Made by a program: the position numbers and the translations under genes. The notes under the pieces were generated by a model. The model was not told the origin of the DNA, searched no databases, and saw only the letters and a list, made by a program, of their open reading frames with translations. This document shows, piece after piece, positions 23,729 through 32,451 of a stretch of DNA of 44,189 nucleotides; the stretch's first letter is position 1, and every line of letters starts with the position of its first letter. Origin of the DNA: Halieaceae bacterium. GTDB taxonomy: Bacteria > Pseudomonadota > Gammaproteobacteria > Pseudomonadales > Halieaceae. Where the stretch lies: the NCBI GenBank assembly GCA_028282105.1, contig JANQIO010000016.1:1-44189 (forward strand), in the 5' to 3' direction.

Positions 23729-24604
23729 TCAGGAAGCCGCCAGCCAGTCCATGAACGCCTGATTGGCAATAGCAATGCGCCGGCCACGACGCTTGGCCAG
23801 GGCCAGCTCCAACTCGATAGTGGGGCGCAGCGGGATGCCCACCAACCCGGGTTCGGCGTTAGCCATCATCTCCAGCCCAATACCCACGCCCACGCCGCGC
23901 AGCACCATGTCGAGGATGAGTGGCAGAAAATTGGTCTGCATGCGGATGTCCGGCCTGACACCCCGCTCTGCGCAGAGGCTGTCGAATCGCTCGCGAATAA
24001 AGTAGCCGCGCTCGTAGAGCACCATGGGCACCGCTCCCAGCGCGCTGATATTGAGATAGCGACGACCCGACCAGGGGTGGTCGCGCCCGACCAGCACCAC
24101 CACCCGTTCTCGCAGCAGGCGTCGCAGTTCCAGCCCGCTATCGGTCCCCTCGGGCTGCACCGTAATCACGCCTGCCTCCAGCTGGTCATCCAGCAGCAGG
24201 CGCTCTACGTCCGCGGTGCCAGCCTGGGTCACCGAGGCCTGCAGGCCGGGATAGTGCGACAGGAAATCCCCGAGCAGACTCGGTAGATAATAGGTGGCGA
24301 GCATAGCCGGGCAGCCCAGGTGAAGTTCGCCTTTCTCGAGCCCGTGCAATTGACGCGCTGAATCGTGCACCGCCAGAGCGTGATCCAGCAGCGCCTCGGC
24401 CTCCCGCTGAAAGCGCCGGCCCTCAGCCGTCAAACGCACCCGGCGGCCGCTGCGCTCGAACAGCGACATGCCAAGCTCCGACTCGAGACGGCCGATGGCA
24501 ATGCTGACAGCGGGTTGCGCCATGTGCAGGGTCTCGGCGGCCTGGCTGATGCTCTCGCAGCGTGCCGCAGCAACAAAAATCTCCAGTTTGCGCAGATCTA
24601 ACAT
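23729..24604 (-). CDS. gcdR: LysR-family regulator of glutarate catabolism (GcdR-type)
   Basis: A 291-residue protein starting [19 protein letters not shown]; a TTG two codons earlier is possible but the ATG is preferred. Residues 1-60 form the LysR winged helix-turn-helix ([26 protein letters not shown], then [12 protein letters not shown]); residues 88 onward are the periplasmic-binding-protein-like effector domain. It is divergent from gcdH, separated by an AT-rich gap with an inverted repeat. In Pseudomonas the same gcdR-gcdHG layout controls glutarate breakdown from lysine (established knowledge); assignment here rests on position rather than on effector residues. Confidence 0.85.
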   Translation of the reverse strand: MLDLRKLEIFVAAARCESISQAAETLHMAQPAVSIAIGRLESELGMSLFERSGRRVRLTAEGRRFQREAEALLDHALAVHDSARQLHGLEKGELHLGCPAMLATYYLPSLLGDFLSHYPGLQASVTQAGTADVERLLLDDQLEAGVITVQPEGTDSGLELRRLLRERVVVLVGRDHPWSGRRYLNISALGAVPMVLYERGYFIRERFDSLCAERGVRPDIRMQTNFLPLILDMVLRGVGVGIGLEMMANAEPGLVGIPLRPTIELELALAKRRGRRIAIANQAFMDWLAAS

Positions 24605-24637
24605 ATTCAAATCTTATCATTTCTATATTTTGAATAT
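24603..24637. promoter_or_regulatory. Candidate LysR operator between gcdR and gcdH
   Basis: Perfect nine-base arms ATATTCAAA (24603-24611) and TTTGAATAT (24629-24637) are separated by 17 bases in an exceptionally AT-rich stretch of an otherwise GC-rich window. The left arm overlaps the LysR gene start codon, so binding there could block the regulator's own expression as well as contact the divergent gcdH promoter. LysR sites are typically dyads in the divergent gap; the exact T-N11-A contact positions cannot be decided by eye. Confidence 0.5.
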
Positions 24638-24694
24638 ATTTTATTTATATTTTTCCCAATCCTAAAATGGCGCGCACAACCCTGGAGAGCAACA

Positions 24695-25876
24695 ATGACC
24701 GCGCGCAAATGGCAGAAAATCGATTGGCAGGACCCCTTCCTGCTGGAACAGCAACTGAGCGAAGAACAGCGCATGGTGCGGGACGCCGCCCGTCACTATG
24801 CCCAGGACCAGCTCGCTCCACGCGTCCGCGAGGCCTTTCGCGCCGAGTCCACCGACCCGGCCATTTTTGCGGAAATGGGTGCGCTGGGCCTGCTGGGGCC
24901 GACCATTCAGGGCTACGGCTGCCCGGGGGTTGATTACATCAGTTACGGCCTGATTGCCCGCGAGATCGAGCGAGTGGATTCCGGCTATCGCTCGATGATG
25001 AGCGTGCAGTCCTCCCTGGTGATGTATCCCATTTACGCCTATGGCAGCGAGGCACAGAAACAGAAGTACCTGCCGAAGCTGGCCAGCGGTGAATGGATCG
25101 GCTGCTTCGGCCTGACCGAGCCGGATCACGGCTCGGACCCCGGCGGCATGGTGACCCGGGCTCGCAGCGTGGACGACGGCTACGAGCTGAGCGGCGCCAA
25201 AATGTGGATCTCCAACAGCCCGATTGCAGACGTGTTCGTGGTATGGGCCAAGACCGATGACGAGCGTATTCGCGGCTTTGTTCTGGACAAGGACATGCCC
25301 GGCCTCTCCGCCCCCAGGATCGAGGGAAAACTTGCTCTCAGGGCGAGCGTCACCGGAGAAATCGTCATGGATGCGGTTCGGGTATCGGCCGACGCCATGC
25401 TGCCGAATGTGGAAGGACTAAAAGGCCCTTTCGGCTGCCTCAACAATGCGCGCTACGGAATCTCCTGGGGTGCGCTGGGCGCCGCGGAAACCTGCTGGCA
25501 CAGCGCCCGCAGCTATACGCTTGAGCGCCAGCAGTTTGGACGGCCGCTGGCGGCCAACCAGCTTATCCAGCTCAAGCTCGCCGACATGCAGACCGAGATC
25601 AGTATCGGCCTGCAGGCCTGCCTGCGCGCCGGGCAGATGATGGACTCCGGGGCTATCGCCCCGGAGCTGATCTCGCTGATCAAACGCAATAGCTGTGGCA
25701 AGGCCCTGGACATCGCCCGCCAGGCCCGGGACATGCTCGGTGGCAACGGCATTTCCGATGAATACCCGGTGATGCGCCACATGGTGAACCTGGAGGTCGT
25801 CAACACCTATGAGGGCACCCATGATATCCACGCCCTGATTCTCGGGCGTACCCAAACCGACCTGCCGGCCTTCTGA
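24695..25876 (+). CDS. gcdH: Glutaryl-CoA dehydrogenase
   Basis: A 393-residue acyl-CoA dehydrogenase. It oxidatively decarboxylates glutaryl-CoA to crotonyl-CoA, passing electrons to electron-transfer flavoprotein. Seen: N-terminal [61 protein letters not shown] (flavin and substrate loop), and the catalytic Glu373 in [14 protein letters not shown]. The [15 protein letters not shown] segment is typical of GcdH rather than of general short-chain enzymes. GGAGAG lies about eight bases before the ATG. The stop overlaps the next start as TGATG. Confidence 0.95.
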   Translation: MTARKWQKIDWQDPFLLEQQLSEEQRMVRDAARHYAQDQLAPRVREAFRAESTDPAIFAEMGALGLLGPTIQGYGCPGVDYISYGLIAREIERVDSGYRSMMSVQSSLVMYPIYAYGSEAQKQKYLPKLASGEWIGCFGLTEPDHGSDPGGMVTRARSVDDGYELSGAKMWISNSPIADVFVVWAKTDDERIRGFVLDKDMPGLSAPRIEGKLALRASVTGEIVMDAVRVSADAMLPNVEGLKGPFGCLNNARYGISWGALGAAETCWHSARSYTLERQQFGRPLAANQLIQLKLADMQTEISIGLQACLRAGQMMDSGAIAPELISLIKRNSCGKALDIARQARDMLGGNGISDEYPVMRHMVNLEVVNTYEGTHDIHALILGRTQTDLPAF

Positions 25877-27006
25877 TGGGCGCCCTTTCGCATATCCGGG
25901 TACTCGACTTGTCACGGGTGCTGGCCGGGCCCTGGGCCACCCAGACACTGGCTGACCTCGGCGCCGATGTCATCAAGGTGGAGAGCCCGGAGGGCGACGA
26001 CACTCGCCGCTGGGGGCCGCCCTGGCTGGAAGGCAGCGAGGAGTCGGCCTACTTCCTGTGCACCAACCGCGGCAAACGCTCGGTATGCATCGATTTTCGC
26101 ACGCCGGAAGGTCAGCAACAGGTGCGGAAGCTGGCCAAGACCGTCGACGTGGTGGTGGAGAACTTCAAGGTGGGCGGGCTGGCCAAGTACGGCCTGGACT
26201 ACGCGAGCCTGGCGGCGGACAACCCCGGCCTGGTGTACTGCTCCATCACCGGCTTCGGACAAACCGGTCCCTACGCCGCCCGGCCTGGCTACGACTTCCT
26301 GATCCAGGCCATGGGTGGGCTGATGAGCGTCACCGGGCCCGCCGACGGCGAACCCCAGAAAGTCGGGGTGGCCCTGAGCGATATCATGACCGGCCTGTAC
26401 GCCACCATCGGCATTCTTGCGGCGCTGTCAGAGCGCGAGCAATCAGCTCGGGGCCAGCACGTCGACCTGGCCCTGCTCGATGTCACCGCGGCCACCCTGG
26501 CCAACCAGGCCAGCAATTTCCTGGTGGGCGGCCAGGTGCCAACACGGCTGGGTAATGCCCACCCTAATATCGTGCCCTACCAGGCCTTTGCCACCGCCGA
26601 CGGGCATTGCATCGTGGCGGTGGGCAACGACCGACAGTTCCGCAGCTTCGTCACCGAGCTGGGCATGCCAGAACTCGGCGATGACCCGCGCTTTGCCAGC
26701 AACGAGGCCCGAGTGGCAAACCGCGACGAGCTGGTAGGCATGATCGAGAAGCAGATGCTTCACCACAAGCGCGATGAATGGCTGCTCAGGCTGGAAGCCG
26801 CCGGTGTGCCCGCCGGCCCCATCAACGAGGTAGATGAGGTGTTCGCAGACCCGCAGGTACTGGCCCGCGGCATGCGAGTAAAGATACCCCACCCGGACAA
26901 TCCCGAGCTTGAGGTGGCTGGCAATCCCATCAAGCTATCGCGCACCCCGGTGGAGTACGACCGCCCGCCGCCGAAGCTGGGCGAACATGACAAATTGCTC
27001 GGCTAG
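25876..27006 (+). CDS. gcdG: CaiB/BaiF-type CoA-transferase, probable succinyl-CoA:glutarate CoA-transferase
   Basis: A 376-residue family III CoA-transferase. N-terminal [40 protein letters not shown], and [19 protein letters not shown], which holds the catalytic aspartate typical of the family; [18 protein letters not shown] is near the C-terminus. Translationally coupled to gcdH, it would activate glutarate with CoA from succinyl-CoA so that GcdH can act. This gcdHG pairing is established in Pseudomonas lysine and glutarate catabolism. Its end overlaps the convergent SnoaL-like gene by four bases. Confidence 0.92.
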   Translation: MGALSHIRVLDLSRVLAGPWATQTLADLGADVIKVESPEGDDTRRWGPPWLEGSEESAYFLCTNRGKRSVCIDFRTPEGQQQVRKLAKTVDVVVENFKVGGLAKYGLDYASLAADNPGLVYCSITGFGQTGPYAARPGYDFLIQAMGGLMSVTGPADGEPQKVGVALSDIMTGLYATIGILAALSEREQSARGQHVDLALLDVTAATLANQASNFLVGGQVPTRLGNAHPNIVPYQAFATADGHCIVAVGNDRQFRSFVTELGMPELGDDPRFASNEARVANRDELVGMIEKQMLHHKRDEWLLRLEAAGVPAGPINEVDEVFADPQVLARGMRVKIPHPDNPELEVAGNPIKLSRTPVEYDRPPPKLGEHDKLLG

Positions 27007-27422
27007 CCGGCGTCCCGCTGTGGCGCTCGCCGCAGCTCACAGCAGCGCTCGCTGATACGCCAACCGCGCCCGGTTCTGCGCAGGCAGTCGCGATAGACCA
27101 CGCTGCCCACCCGGCCGCCATGGCCGACGCCAATACCCTTCGACAGCACCCGCACCGGGTCGCCGGGCTGCACCACAATATTGGAGGCATGATGTCCCAG
27201 TGGATGCTGCCGGCTCTCCTCCATCATGCGGACGATGGCCTCCAGCCCTTCAAAGCGCGTGCCGTCGAATCCCGACAGATCGAACACCGCATCGTCGGTG
27301 AATATCTCCCCCAGGCGCTCAAAGCTGCCCTCGTCCATCAGGTGGCCATAGAGTGAGATCAACTCATGGATATCGAGGCGGTCTTCGAGCGTCAATGTGG
27401 TTTCCGAGTCGGCGTCATGCAT
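27003..27422 (-). CDS. SnoaL-like/NTF2-fold protein
   Basis: A 139-residue protein with the cone-shaped NTF2/SnoaL pattern: an N-terminal helix DRLDIHELISLYGHLMDEG, FERLGEIFTDDAVFDLSGF, an EGLEAIVRMMEES helix, HHASNIVV, and the last strand YRDCLRRTGRGWRISERCCELRR. It lacks visible signal or membrane segments. Members bind or convert small hydrophobic ligands, and many are uncharacterised. It converges with gcdG (four-base overlap) and is followed on its 5' side by the hairpin-repeat region. No specific reaction is assigned. Confidence 0.8.
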   Translation of the reverse strand: MHDADSETTLTLEDRLDIHELISLYGHLMDEGSFERLGEIFTDDAVFDLSGFDGTRFEGLEAIVRMMEESRQHPLGHHASNIVVQPGDPVRVLSKGIGVGHGGRVGSVVYRDCLRRTGRGWRISERCCELRRAPQRDAG

Positions 27423-27448
27423 GCGTGCGAGTATAGCGGGATCATGTC

Positions 27449-27520
27449 GGGCATCTACCGGCAGACCTCATACCCTTTTTCCCTGCGGAAAAAGCGCATG
27501 AGCTCTATCCACACCGCGGT
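27449..27520. repeat. TACCGGCAGA hairpin repeat, copy 1
   Basis: A roughly 70-base imperfect palindrome. Left end TACCGGCAGACCTCATACCC, a central TTTTTCCC/GGAAAAAG stem tip, right end GCGCATGAGCTCTATCCACAC. It shares most bases with the reverse complement of 31411-31478 and with 44057-44120. It lies upstream of the SnoaL-like gene and next to a GGGGTCAGAGCCC element. No reading frame is disrupted. Confidence 0.75.
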
Positions 27521-27552
27521 GAGGCGAGCATCTGTGCCTCAAGGGCTCTGGT

Positions 27553-27642
27553 TAGCTAAAAGGGGTCAGAGCCCTTTTTTGAACTCCGGACAAAGAGCCG
27601 CATACCCATCTTCGAACAAAAAGGGCTCTGACCCCTTTTAGC
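27553..27642. repeat. GGGGTCAGAGCCC inverted-repeat element, second locus
   Basis: Two arms of about 27 bases, beginning AGCTAAAAGGGGTCAGAGCC (27553) and ending as its mirror at 27642, enclose about 37 bases. The core is identical to the units at 21106-21230, but the flank is AGCTA in place of GCGCACCGTT. On the minus strand it lies just after the QueD-like gene stop and could terminate its transcript; it also shields the SnoaL-like gene. A half-unit AAGGGCTCTG lies at 27541-27550. Confidence 0.8.
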
Positions 27643-27669
27643 TGAGCCCTTTATTGCAGAACGTGGGAG

Positions 27670-28167
27670 TTATTTGACCTTGTAGAAGCTGGAGCCCGTC
27701 TGGCCTGGGCCCGAGGAGACCATGACTTCGATCTCGCGAATGTCCTGGGCCTCGAGGAAGGGCTTATCCTCCACCAGGGTTTCGAGCAGGTAGTGGGAGA
27801 GATCTTCAACCGTGGTGTTGCGCACCGGGATGATCAGGGTGTCAGCCTTGAGCAGGATCAAGGTGTCGGCGTCGTGGGTAACACGGTAGTAGTCGCCGTC
27901 TTCAGTGATGGTGAGGTAGGGCGAGTCCGCGGGAATCAGCGTGTACTCGTCGAGACTGTCGCAGAGCTTGCGAATCTGGTTTTTGTAGACCGCGTAATCC
28001 CCTGTCAGGCCGTTGTCATCCACCGGCGCTACTATCTTTGCCGACACGCTGAAATTGTGCCCATGCAGCCGCTCGCGTTCGCTGGCGGAAAATACCGTGA
28101 AGTGGGCCGCCGAGAACTTGTGGCTTTCCTTGTCGATGTGAATCGTGGTGAGTCGTTCCATGGGCAT
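27670..28167 (-). CDS. QueD/6-pyruvoyl-tetrahydropterin-synthase family protein, atypical
   Basis: A 165-residue protein. The start chosen is the ATG of MPMERL, with GGAG about ten bases upstream; a GTG ten codons earlier has no such site. Zinc-binding histidines are clear: His22 in FSAAHF, and His35 and His37 in LHGHNF. The cysteine that normally lies shortly before HGH in QueD enzymes is absent (SASERERLHGHNF), the Asp-His-His-x-Leu motif reads DEYTLIP, and the C-terminal Glu-Thr pair is replaced by SSGPGQTGSS. The protein also has an insert around DGDYYRVTHDADT. It therefore binds zinc and probably a pterin, but may not be a standard queuosine enzyme. A queuosine-precursor transporter is encoded nearby. 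Confidence 0.8.
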   Translation of the reverse strand: MPMERLTTIHIDKESHKFSAAHFTVFSASERERLHGHNFSVSAKIVAPVDDNGLTGDYAVYKNQIRKLCDSLDEYTLIPADSPYLTITEDGDYYRVTHDADTLILLKADTLIIPVRNTTVEDLSHYLLETLVEDKPFLEAQDIREIEVMVSSGPGQTGSSFYKVK

Positions 28168-28240
28168 CCTGATGGCAGTCTCCGGCAAGTAATCCACAGC
28201 GCGGCAGCCCGGTCAAACTGGCTTGTGCTATGGTGGCGCG

Positions 28241-29704
28241 ATGAGTGAAAACCTTTTCCTTACGTTGGCTCGCGGCTTTGCGGATCAACCGGACAAGTGC
28301 TGCCTGCAGCTGCCGGAGGGCGGTCAGTGGAGCTTTCAGCAGCTCGACACGCTATCGGCCCGGATGGCAGCGGTGCTGGTATCCAGGGCAGAGCCGGGCG
28401 ACCGGGTGCTGATGCAGGTGCAAAAGTGTCCAGAGGCCGTCGCGCTGTACCTGGCCTGTTTGCGGGCCGGCCTGGTGCTGGTGCCGTTGAATACCGCGTA
28501 CACAGCGGCGGAGCTTGACTACTTCCGGCAGGATGCAGAGCCCGCTATTGAGGTCGATGATCAGAGCCTGCAACGGCTGTGCCTGGACAGCACCTATGTC
28601 GACCCGCTGCAGGTAGTGGCAGAGGTAGGCGGTGACGACCTGGCCGCTATTCTCTATACCTCGGGCACCACCGGCCGCTCCAAGGGCGCCATGCTCAGCC
28701 ACGACAACCTGCGCAGCAACGCGCTGACCCTGCACAAGCTATGGGGATTCCAGGCCGACGATGTGTTGCTGCACGCGCTGCCGATTTATCACGTACACGG
28801 TTTGTTCGTGGCCTTGAACACCGCCCTGTTGAATGGTTCCACCGTGCTGTTCTATCCGCGCTTTGATACCGCCACCTTGCGCGAAGGCCTCGCGAGAGCC
28901 ACGGTAATGATGGGTGTACCCACTTTTTACACCCGCATGCTGGAAGAGCCCGCCATCAACCGGGACGCCTGCGCGCACATGCGCCTGTTTATTTGCGGTT
29001 CCGCGCCGCTGACCGAAGCCACCTTCGCCGCCTTTGAGGCCCGCACCGGCCACCGCATCCTGGAGCGCTACGGCATGTCGGAGACCGGCATGATCAGCTC
29101 GAACCCCCTGGACGGAGAGCGGCTGGCGGGCAGCGTTGGCTTTGCCCTGCCCGGTGTTGAAGTGCGCATCTGCGACGAGCAGGGCAAGCACCTGGCTGCC
29201 GGTAAGGTGGGTGTGGTGGAAGTGCGCGGCCCCAACGTCTTCAATGGCTACTGGCGCATGCCGGAGAAGACCGCCGCAGAGTTTCGCGACGACGGCTTTT
29301 TTGTCACCGGCGACCTCGGTCGCCTCGACGGCAGCGGCCGGCTGTGGCTTGTAGGCCGCGAGAAGGACCTGATCATATCCGGCGGTCTCAACGTCTACCC
29401 GAAAGAAGTGGAACTGTGCCTGGATAGTGTCGATGGTGTATTGGAAACCGCGGTGATCGGTGTACCGCACCCGGATTTTGGCGAAGCCGTGGTGGCTGTC
29501 TGTGTCATGGTGGAAGGGCGCACGCTGGATGACGCCGGGCTCGAAGCGGCAATAGCGGATACACTGGCGCGCTTCAAACAGCCGAAGGCATACATCCAGC
29601 GCGCCGACTTGCCCCGTAATACGATGGGCAAAGTGCAGAAGAACCAGCTGCGGGAAGACTATCGCGACTGCTTCCAGGCGGCGCGCGCCGCTGCCACCGA
29701 ATAA
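28241..29704 (+). CDS. matB: Malonyl-CoA synthetase (MatB-like acyl-CoA ligase)
   Basis: A 487-residue adenylate-forming enzyme that ligates malonate (or a close dicarboxylate) to CoA. Visible: the P-loop-like YTSGTTGRSKGAMLSH, PIYHVHGLFVALN, the adenylate motif RYGMSETGMISSNPLDGER, GDLGRLDGSGRLWLVGREKDLIISGGLNVYP and the C-terminal catalytic lysine in NTMGKVQKN. HVHGLFV and TGMISSNPL are typical of MatB. The protein is slightly shorter than the usual 500 or more residues because of a compact N-domain after residue 90. The ATG was chosen over an upstream in-frame start because it opens MSENLFLTLARGF. It is followed 15 bases later by an SDR gene. Confidence 0.88.
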   Translation: MSENLFLTLARGFADQPDKCCLQLPEGGQWSFQQLDTLSARMAAVLVSRAEPGDRVLMQVQKCPEAVALYLACLRAGLVLVPLNTAYTAAELDYFRQDAEPAIEVDDQSLQRLCLDSTYVDPLQVVAEVGGDDLAAILYTSGTTGRSKGAMLSHDNLRSNALTLHKLWGFQADDVLLHALPIYHVHGLFVALNTALLNGSTVLFYPRFDTATLREGLARATVMMGVPTFYTRMLEEPAINRDACAHMRLFICGSAPLTEATFAAFEARTGHRILERYGMSETGMISSNPLDGERLAGSVGFALPGVEVRICDEQGKHLAAGKVGVVEVRGPNVFNGYWRMPEKTAAEFRDDGFFVTGDLGRLDGSGRLWLVGREKDLIISGGLNVYPKEVELCLDSVDGVLETAVIGVPHPDFGEAVVAVCVMVEGRTLDDAGLEAAIADTLARFKQPKAYIQRADLPRNTMGKVQKNQLREDYRDCFQAARAAATE

Positions 29705-29719
29705 TCACAAGGACACCCC

Positions 29720-30433
29720 ATGGAACCCACCTCAAACCTAGCCATCATCACCGGCGCCAGCGTCGGCATTGGCGCCGCTGCTGCAGCCCGCTTTCGCGAA
29801 CGCGGCTTCAGCGTGTACAACCTGTCGCGACGCAGTTGCCCGGTGCAAGGGGTGGAGAACCTCCGCTGCGACCTGAGCGACAGCGCGGCCATCGACAGCG
29901 CCATAGAAGTGCTCACACCGCTGGCGGCCGGGGCCACCCAGGTAGCCCTGGTGCACAACGCCTGCCAGATGTTGAAGGACAGCACCCGCGAGTGTCCCGA
30001 CGAGCATCTGCAAGCTGCACTGCAAACCAACGTTATCGCCGCCAACACGCTCAACCGCGCCCTGCTGCCAAACATGTCGGCGGGCTCAAGCGTGTTGTAT
30101 GTAGGCTCCACGCTGTCTGAGAAGGCGGTGGCCAACTCCTTCAGTTATGTGATTTCCAAGCACGCCGTGGCGGGCATGATGAAAGCCACCTGCCAGGATC
30201 TGATGGGCAGCGGCATTCACACCGCCTGCATCTGCCCCGGCTTTACCGATACCGAGATGCTGCGCACCCACCTCGGCAACGATCAGGAGGTGATCGACAG
30301 CATTGCCGGGCTCAACAGCTTCCAGCGCCTGATCGAACCCGATGAGATCGCCAGCCTGATCGAATGGGCCCACCACAACCCGGTGATCAACGGCGCCATG
30401 CTGCACGCACACCTGGGCCAGCGGGAGAGCTAG
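29720..30433 (+). CDS. Short-chain dehydrogenase/reductase
   Basis: A 237-residue classical SDR. The NAD(P) motif is TGASVGIG (residues 11-18), the acidic/basic selector region YNLSRRS suggests NADP(H), and the catalytic residues are Ser130, Tyr143 and Lys147 (YVISK). A PGFTDTEM loop covers the substrate site. It starts 15 bases after matB and ends three bases before the transporter gene, so the three form one operon. LVHNACQM replaces the usual NNAG motif. Substrate cannot be told. Confidence 0.9.
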   Translation: MEPTSNLAIITGASVGIGAAAAARFRERGFSVYNLSRRSCPVQGVENLRCDLSDSAAIDSAIEVLTPLAAGATQVALVHNACQMLKDSTRECPDEHLQAALQTNVIAANTLNRALLPNMSAGSSVLYVGSTLSEKAVANSFSYVISKHAVAGMMKATCQDLMGSGIHTACICPGFTDTEMLRTHLGNDQEVIDSIAGLNSFQRLIEPDEIASLIEWAHHNPVINGAMLHAHLGQRES

Positions 30434-30435
30434 CC

Positions 30436-31218
30436 ATGGACAGCGCACAGGCCGCAACGAGCACACCGCTGGACCCCGCCCTGCTGGCGGAGCGTCGCGA
30501 ACGCGTGTTCCTGGTGCTGGCGGGGATATTCATCTGCGCCATGACCATGCTGAACATTCTCGGCATTACCCGCTTTATCCAGCTTGGACCGATGCAGCTG
30601 GCGGTAGGCGTGCTGCCCTACCCCATTACTTTCCTGTGCACCGACCTGATCTGCGAACTGTACGGCAAACGCCGCGCCAACTTTATGGTGACACTTGGCC
30701 TGGGGCTCAACTTTTTCATCCTGGGTTTTATTTACCTCGGCAACCTGGTGCCGCCGGTGGGCCCTGAGTCCCTGCCGCCCTGGCAGCTGATGCAACTGGC
30801 CGCACCGGTAAGCCTGCCCAACGGCACCGTGGTGGAGCAGCAGGTGGAGTTGTACCAACTGATCTATGCCACCACATCGGGCGCGGTATTCGCCTCGATG
30901 ATGGCCTATATCGCCGCACAGTACTGCGATGTGCAGCTCTTCCACTTCTGGAAGCGCGTCACCCGCGGCAAGTACCTGTGGGTGCGCAACAACTTCAGCA
31001 CCATGATCAGCCAGCTGGTAGATTCCTTCATGGTGGTACTGGTGACCTTCGGCGCGGTGTACCTGGCCGGCGACATGACCACCCAGATGCTGCTGACCCT
31101 GATGTTCTCCAACTACATCTTCAAATTCTGTGTCGCGGTTATCGACACCGGGCCTTTCTACCTGGGCGTCATCCAGCTGCGCAAGTACCTTGGACTTGCT
31201 CCAGGGGAGATCGCCTGA
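30436..31218 (+). CDS. yhhQ: YhhQ/VUT-family queuosine-precursor transporter
   Basis: A 260-residue inner-membrane protein with about six helices. The family patterns are PYPITFLCTDLICELYGKRRA, the LWVRNNFSTMISQLVDSFM region, and a C-terminal FKFCVAVIDTGPFYLG. E. coli YhhQ imports the queuosine precursors preQ0/preQ1 (established knowledge). The polar loop between helices 3 and 4 is longer than in E. coli (about 40 residues, PPVGPESLPPWQ onward). The ATG three bases after the SDR stop was selected; an overlapping earlier ATG lies inside the SDR gene. Proximity to a QueD-family gene strengthens the assignment. Confidence 0.85.
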   Translation: MDSAQAATSTPLDPALLAERRERVFLVLAGIFICAMTMLNILGITRFIQLGPMQLAVGVLPYPITFLCTDLICELYGKRRANFMVTLGLGLNFFILGFIYLGNLVPPVGPESLPPWQLMQLAAPVSLPNGTVVEQQVELYQLIYATTSGAVFASMMAYIAAQYCDVQLFHFWKRVTRGKYLWVRNNFSTMISQLVDSFMVVLVTFGAVYLAGDMTTQMLLTLMFSNYIFKFCVAVIDTGPFYLGVIQLRKYLGLAPGEIA

Positions 31219-31556
31219 CCGGGCGGGGCTCACTTCCTATCGCAGGCCTGGAATAGATTTTCCGCCAGCGATTCAGCTTGAGTACCGCGGGATCGTGCCC
31301 GCCTTTTTCCTGCGAAAAAGGCAAACACGACCCCTCAAGTACGGTGCTGGAAGTGATCCTTTAGAAACTGATTCCCCCCATTCCTTGTGGCACAAGGGCC
31401 ACCACCAACTCAGTGTGGACAGAGCTCATGCACTTTTTCCGTAGGGAAAAAGGGTATGAGCTCTGCCGGTAGATGCCCGCCTGCGTCTGCCTTGCGAGGA
31501 ACGAGCCAAGCGGTAAGACTGCGGCAAACAACGTAGCCACCCGGTGGAGGACTCCC
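31219..31556. other. 338-base intergenic region with hairpins
   Basis: No gene is seen. The region holds a perfect nine-base stem with a four-base loop at 31301-31322 (GCCTTTTTC / GAAAAAGGC) about 80 bases after the transporter stop, then copy 2 of the TACCGGCAGA hairpin (31411-31478). The ribosome site GGAGG for the cupin gene is at 31546-31550. The stem at 31301 shares the TTTTTCC-GAAAAAG tip with the larger repeats and may be a decayed copy; it lacks a following T-run, so it is not a classical terminator. Confidence 0.5.
31411..31478. repeat. TACCGGCAGA hairpin repeat, copy 2 (inverted orientation)
   Basis: Read on the minus strand, this copy runs GGGCATCTACCGGCAGAGCT, CATACCC, a TTTTTCCC tip, CGGAAAAAG, then TGCATGAGCTCTGTCCACAC. 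It is nearly identical to copy 1 over about 68 bases, and its stem (GAGCTCAT with ATGAGCTC) pairs perfectly. It lies between yhhQ and the cupin gene. Confidence 0.75.
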
Positions 31557-31946
31557 ATGCCCAGCCTGTTTGAACACTTCGCAATACTCAAACCCGACCT
31601 GTTGGTCGAGCAGCGAGCGGTGACACCAGAGTTTTATGAAACCCTGGATCGTGACTACGACCAGTTTCGCGGTCACGTGCTGATCGCGGCCCACAGCTTC
31701 GACAGCGACTGGTCCACATGGGAGAAGCACCCTGCGGGCGACGAACTGGTGGTGCTGCTCTCCGGTGCAGCCGAGCTGGTGCTGAGCGAGGCCGGCGGCG
31801 AGCGCTGCATCGCGCTCTCAACCCCGGGGGAGTTTGCCTGTGTGCCGAAGGACACCTGGCACACGGCGCGCGTCAGTACGCCAACGCAAATGTTGTTCCT
31901 TACACCGGGGGAAGGCACCGAAAACGCGGCAAATCCTGGCATCTAA
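31557..31946 (+). CDS. Cupin-domain protein
   Basis: A 129-residue small beta-barrel protein beginning MPSLFEHFAIL, chosen because GGAGG lies six bases before this ATG; the open frame extends upstream without such a site. Cupin motif 1 resembles STWEKHPAGDELVVLLSGAAEL, where the usual second metal histidine is replaced (HPAGDE retains one His and one Glu), and motif 2 is PGEFACVPKDTWHTARV with a metal histidine. It could bind a metal and act as an isomerase, dioxygenase or sensor; no substrate is suggested by its neighbours. Confidence 0.8.
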   Translation: MPSLFEHFAILKPDLLVEQRAVTPEFYETLDRDYDQFRGHVLIAAHSFDSDWSTWEKHPAGDELVVLLSGAAELVLSEAGGERCIALSTPGEFACVPKDTWHTARVSTPTQMLFLTPGEGTENAANPGI

Positions 31947-32010
31947 CAGGAAATTCAATCCCCCAAGTGGGTGAGTTTTTTCTATACTTGGCTCCACGAA
32001 GGAGCTGTGT

Positions 32011-32451
32011 GTGAACTGGATAATTTACCTCTCTGGAGAAATCCATACCGACTGGCGGCAGCAGTTGGAAGATGGTGCGCGCGCGGCGGATTTACCGATG
32101 ACTTTTACCTCCGCCGTCACCGACCACGAAGCCAGTGATGCGGCTGGTGACATGCTGGCGCCCGCCAGCGAGGGCTTCTGGCGCGATCACAAGTCTTCCA
32201 AGGTTAACGGCATACGGACCCGCACTCTGATCGAGCAGTGTGATGTGGCCGTGGTGCGCTTCGGCGACAAGTACAAGCAGTGGAACGCGGCTTTCGATGC
32301 CGGCTACCTGGCGGCGCTGGGCAAGCCCTACATCACGCTGCACGACGAGGCGATTGTTCACCCGCTGAAGGAAGTGGATGCGGGCGCCATGGCATGGGCG
32401 AAGACGCCGACCGAGGTAGTCGAGATCCTCACGTACGTGACCCGTGCCTGA
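32011..32451 (+). CDS. ytoQ: YtoQ-family protein (nucleoside 2-deoxyribosyltransferase-like)
   Basis: A 146-residue protein with a GTG start supported by GGAG seven bases upstream. The opening WIIYLSGEIHTDWRQQL and the later HEASDAAGD, FWRDHKSSKVNGIRTRTLI, CDVAVVRFGDKYKQWNAAFDAGYLAALGKP segments are typical of YtoQ, a small family with a Rossmann-like nucleoside-deoxyribosyltransferase fold whose biochemical role is not established. It overlaps the next gene as TGATG, suggesting they act together. Confidence 0.88.
   Translation: MNWIIYLSGEIHTDWRQQLEDGARAADLPMTFTSAVTDHEASDAAGDMLAPASEGFWRDHKSSKVNGIRTRTLIEQCDVAVVRFGDKYKQWNAAFDAGYLAALGKPYITLHDEAIVHPLKEVDAGAMAWAKTPTEVVEILTYVTRA

Noticed and set aside
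31301-31322. Rho-independent terminator for yhhQ
   Set aside because: The stem is perfect, but no T-run follows it on the plus strand and it shares its tip with the dispersed hairpin repeats, so it was kept only as part of the intergenic description.
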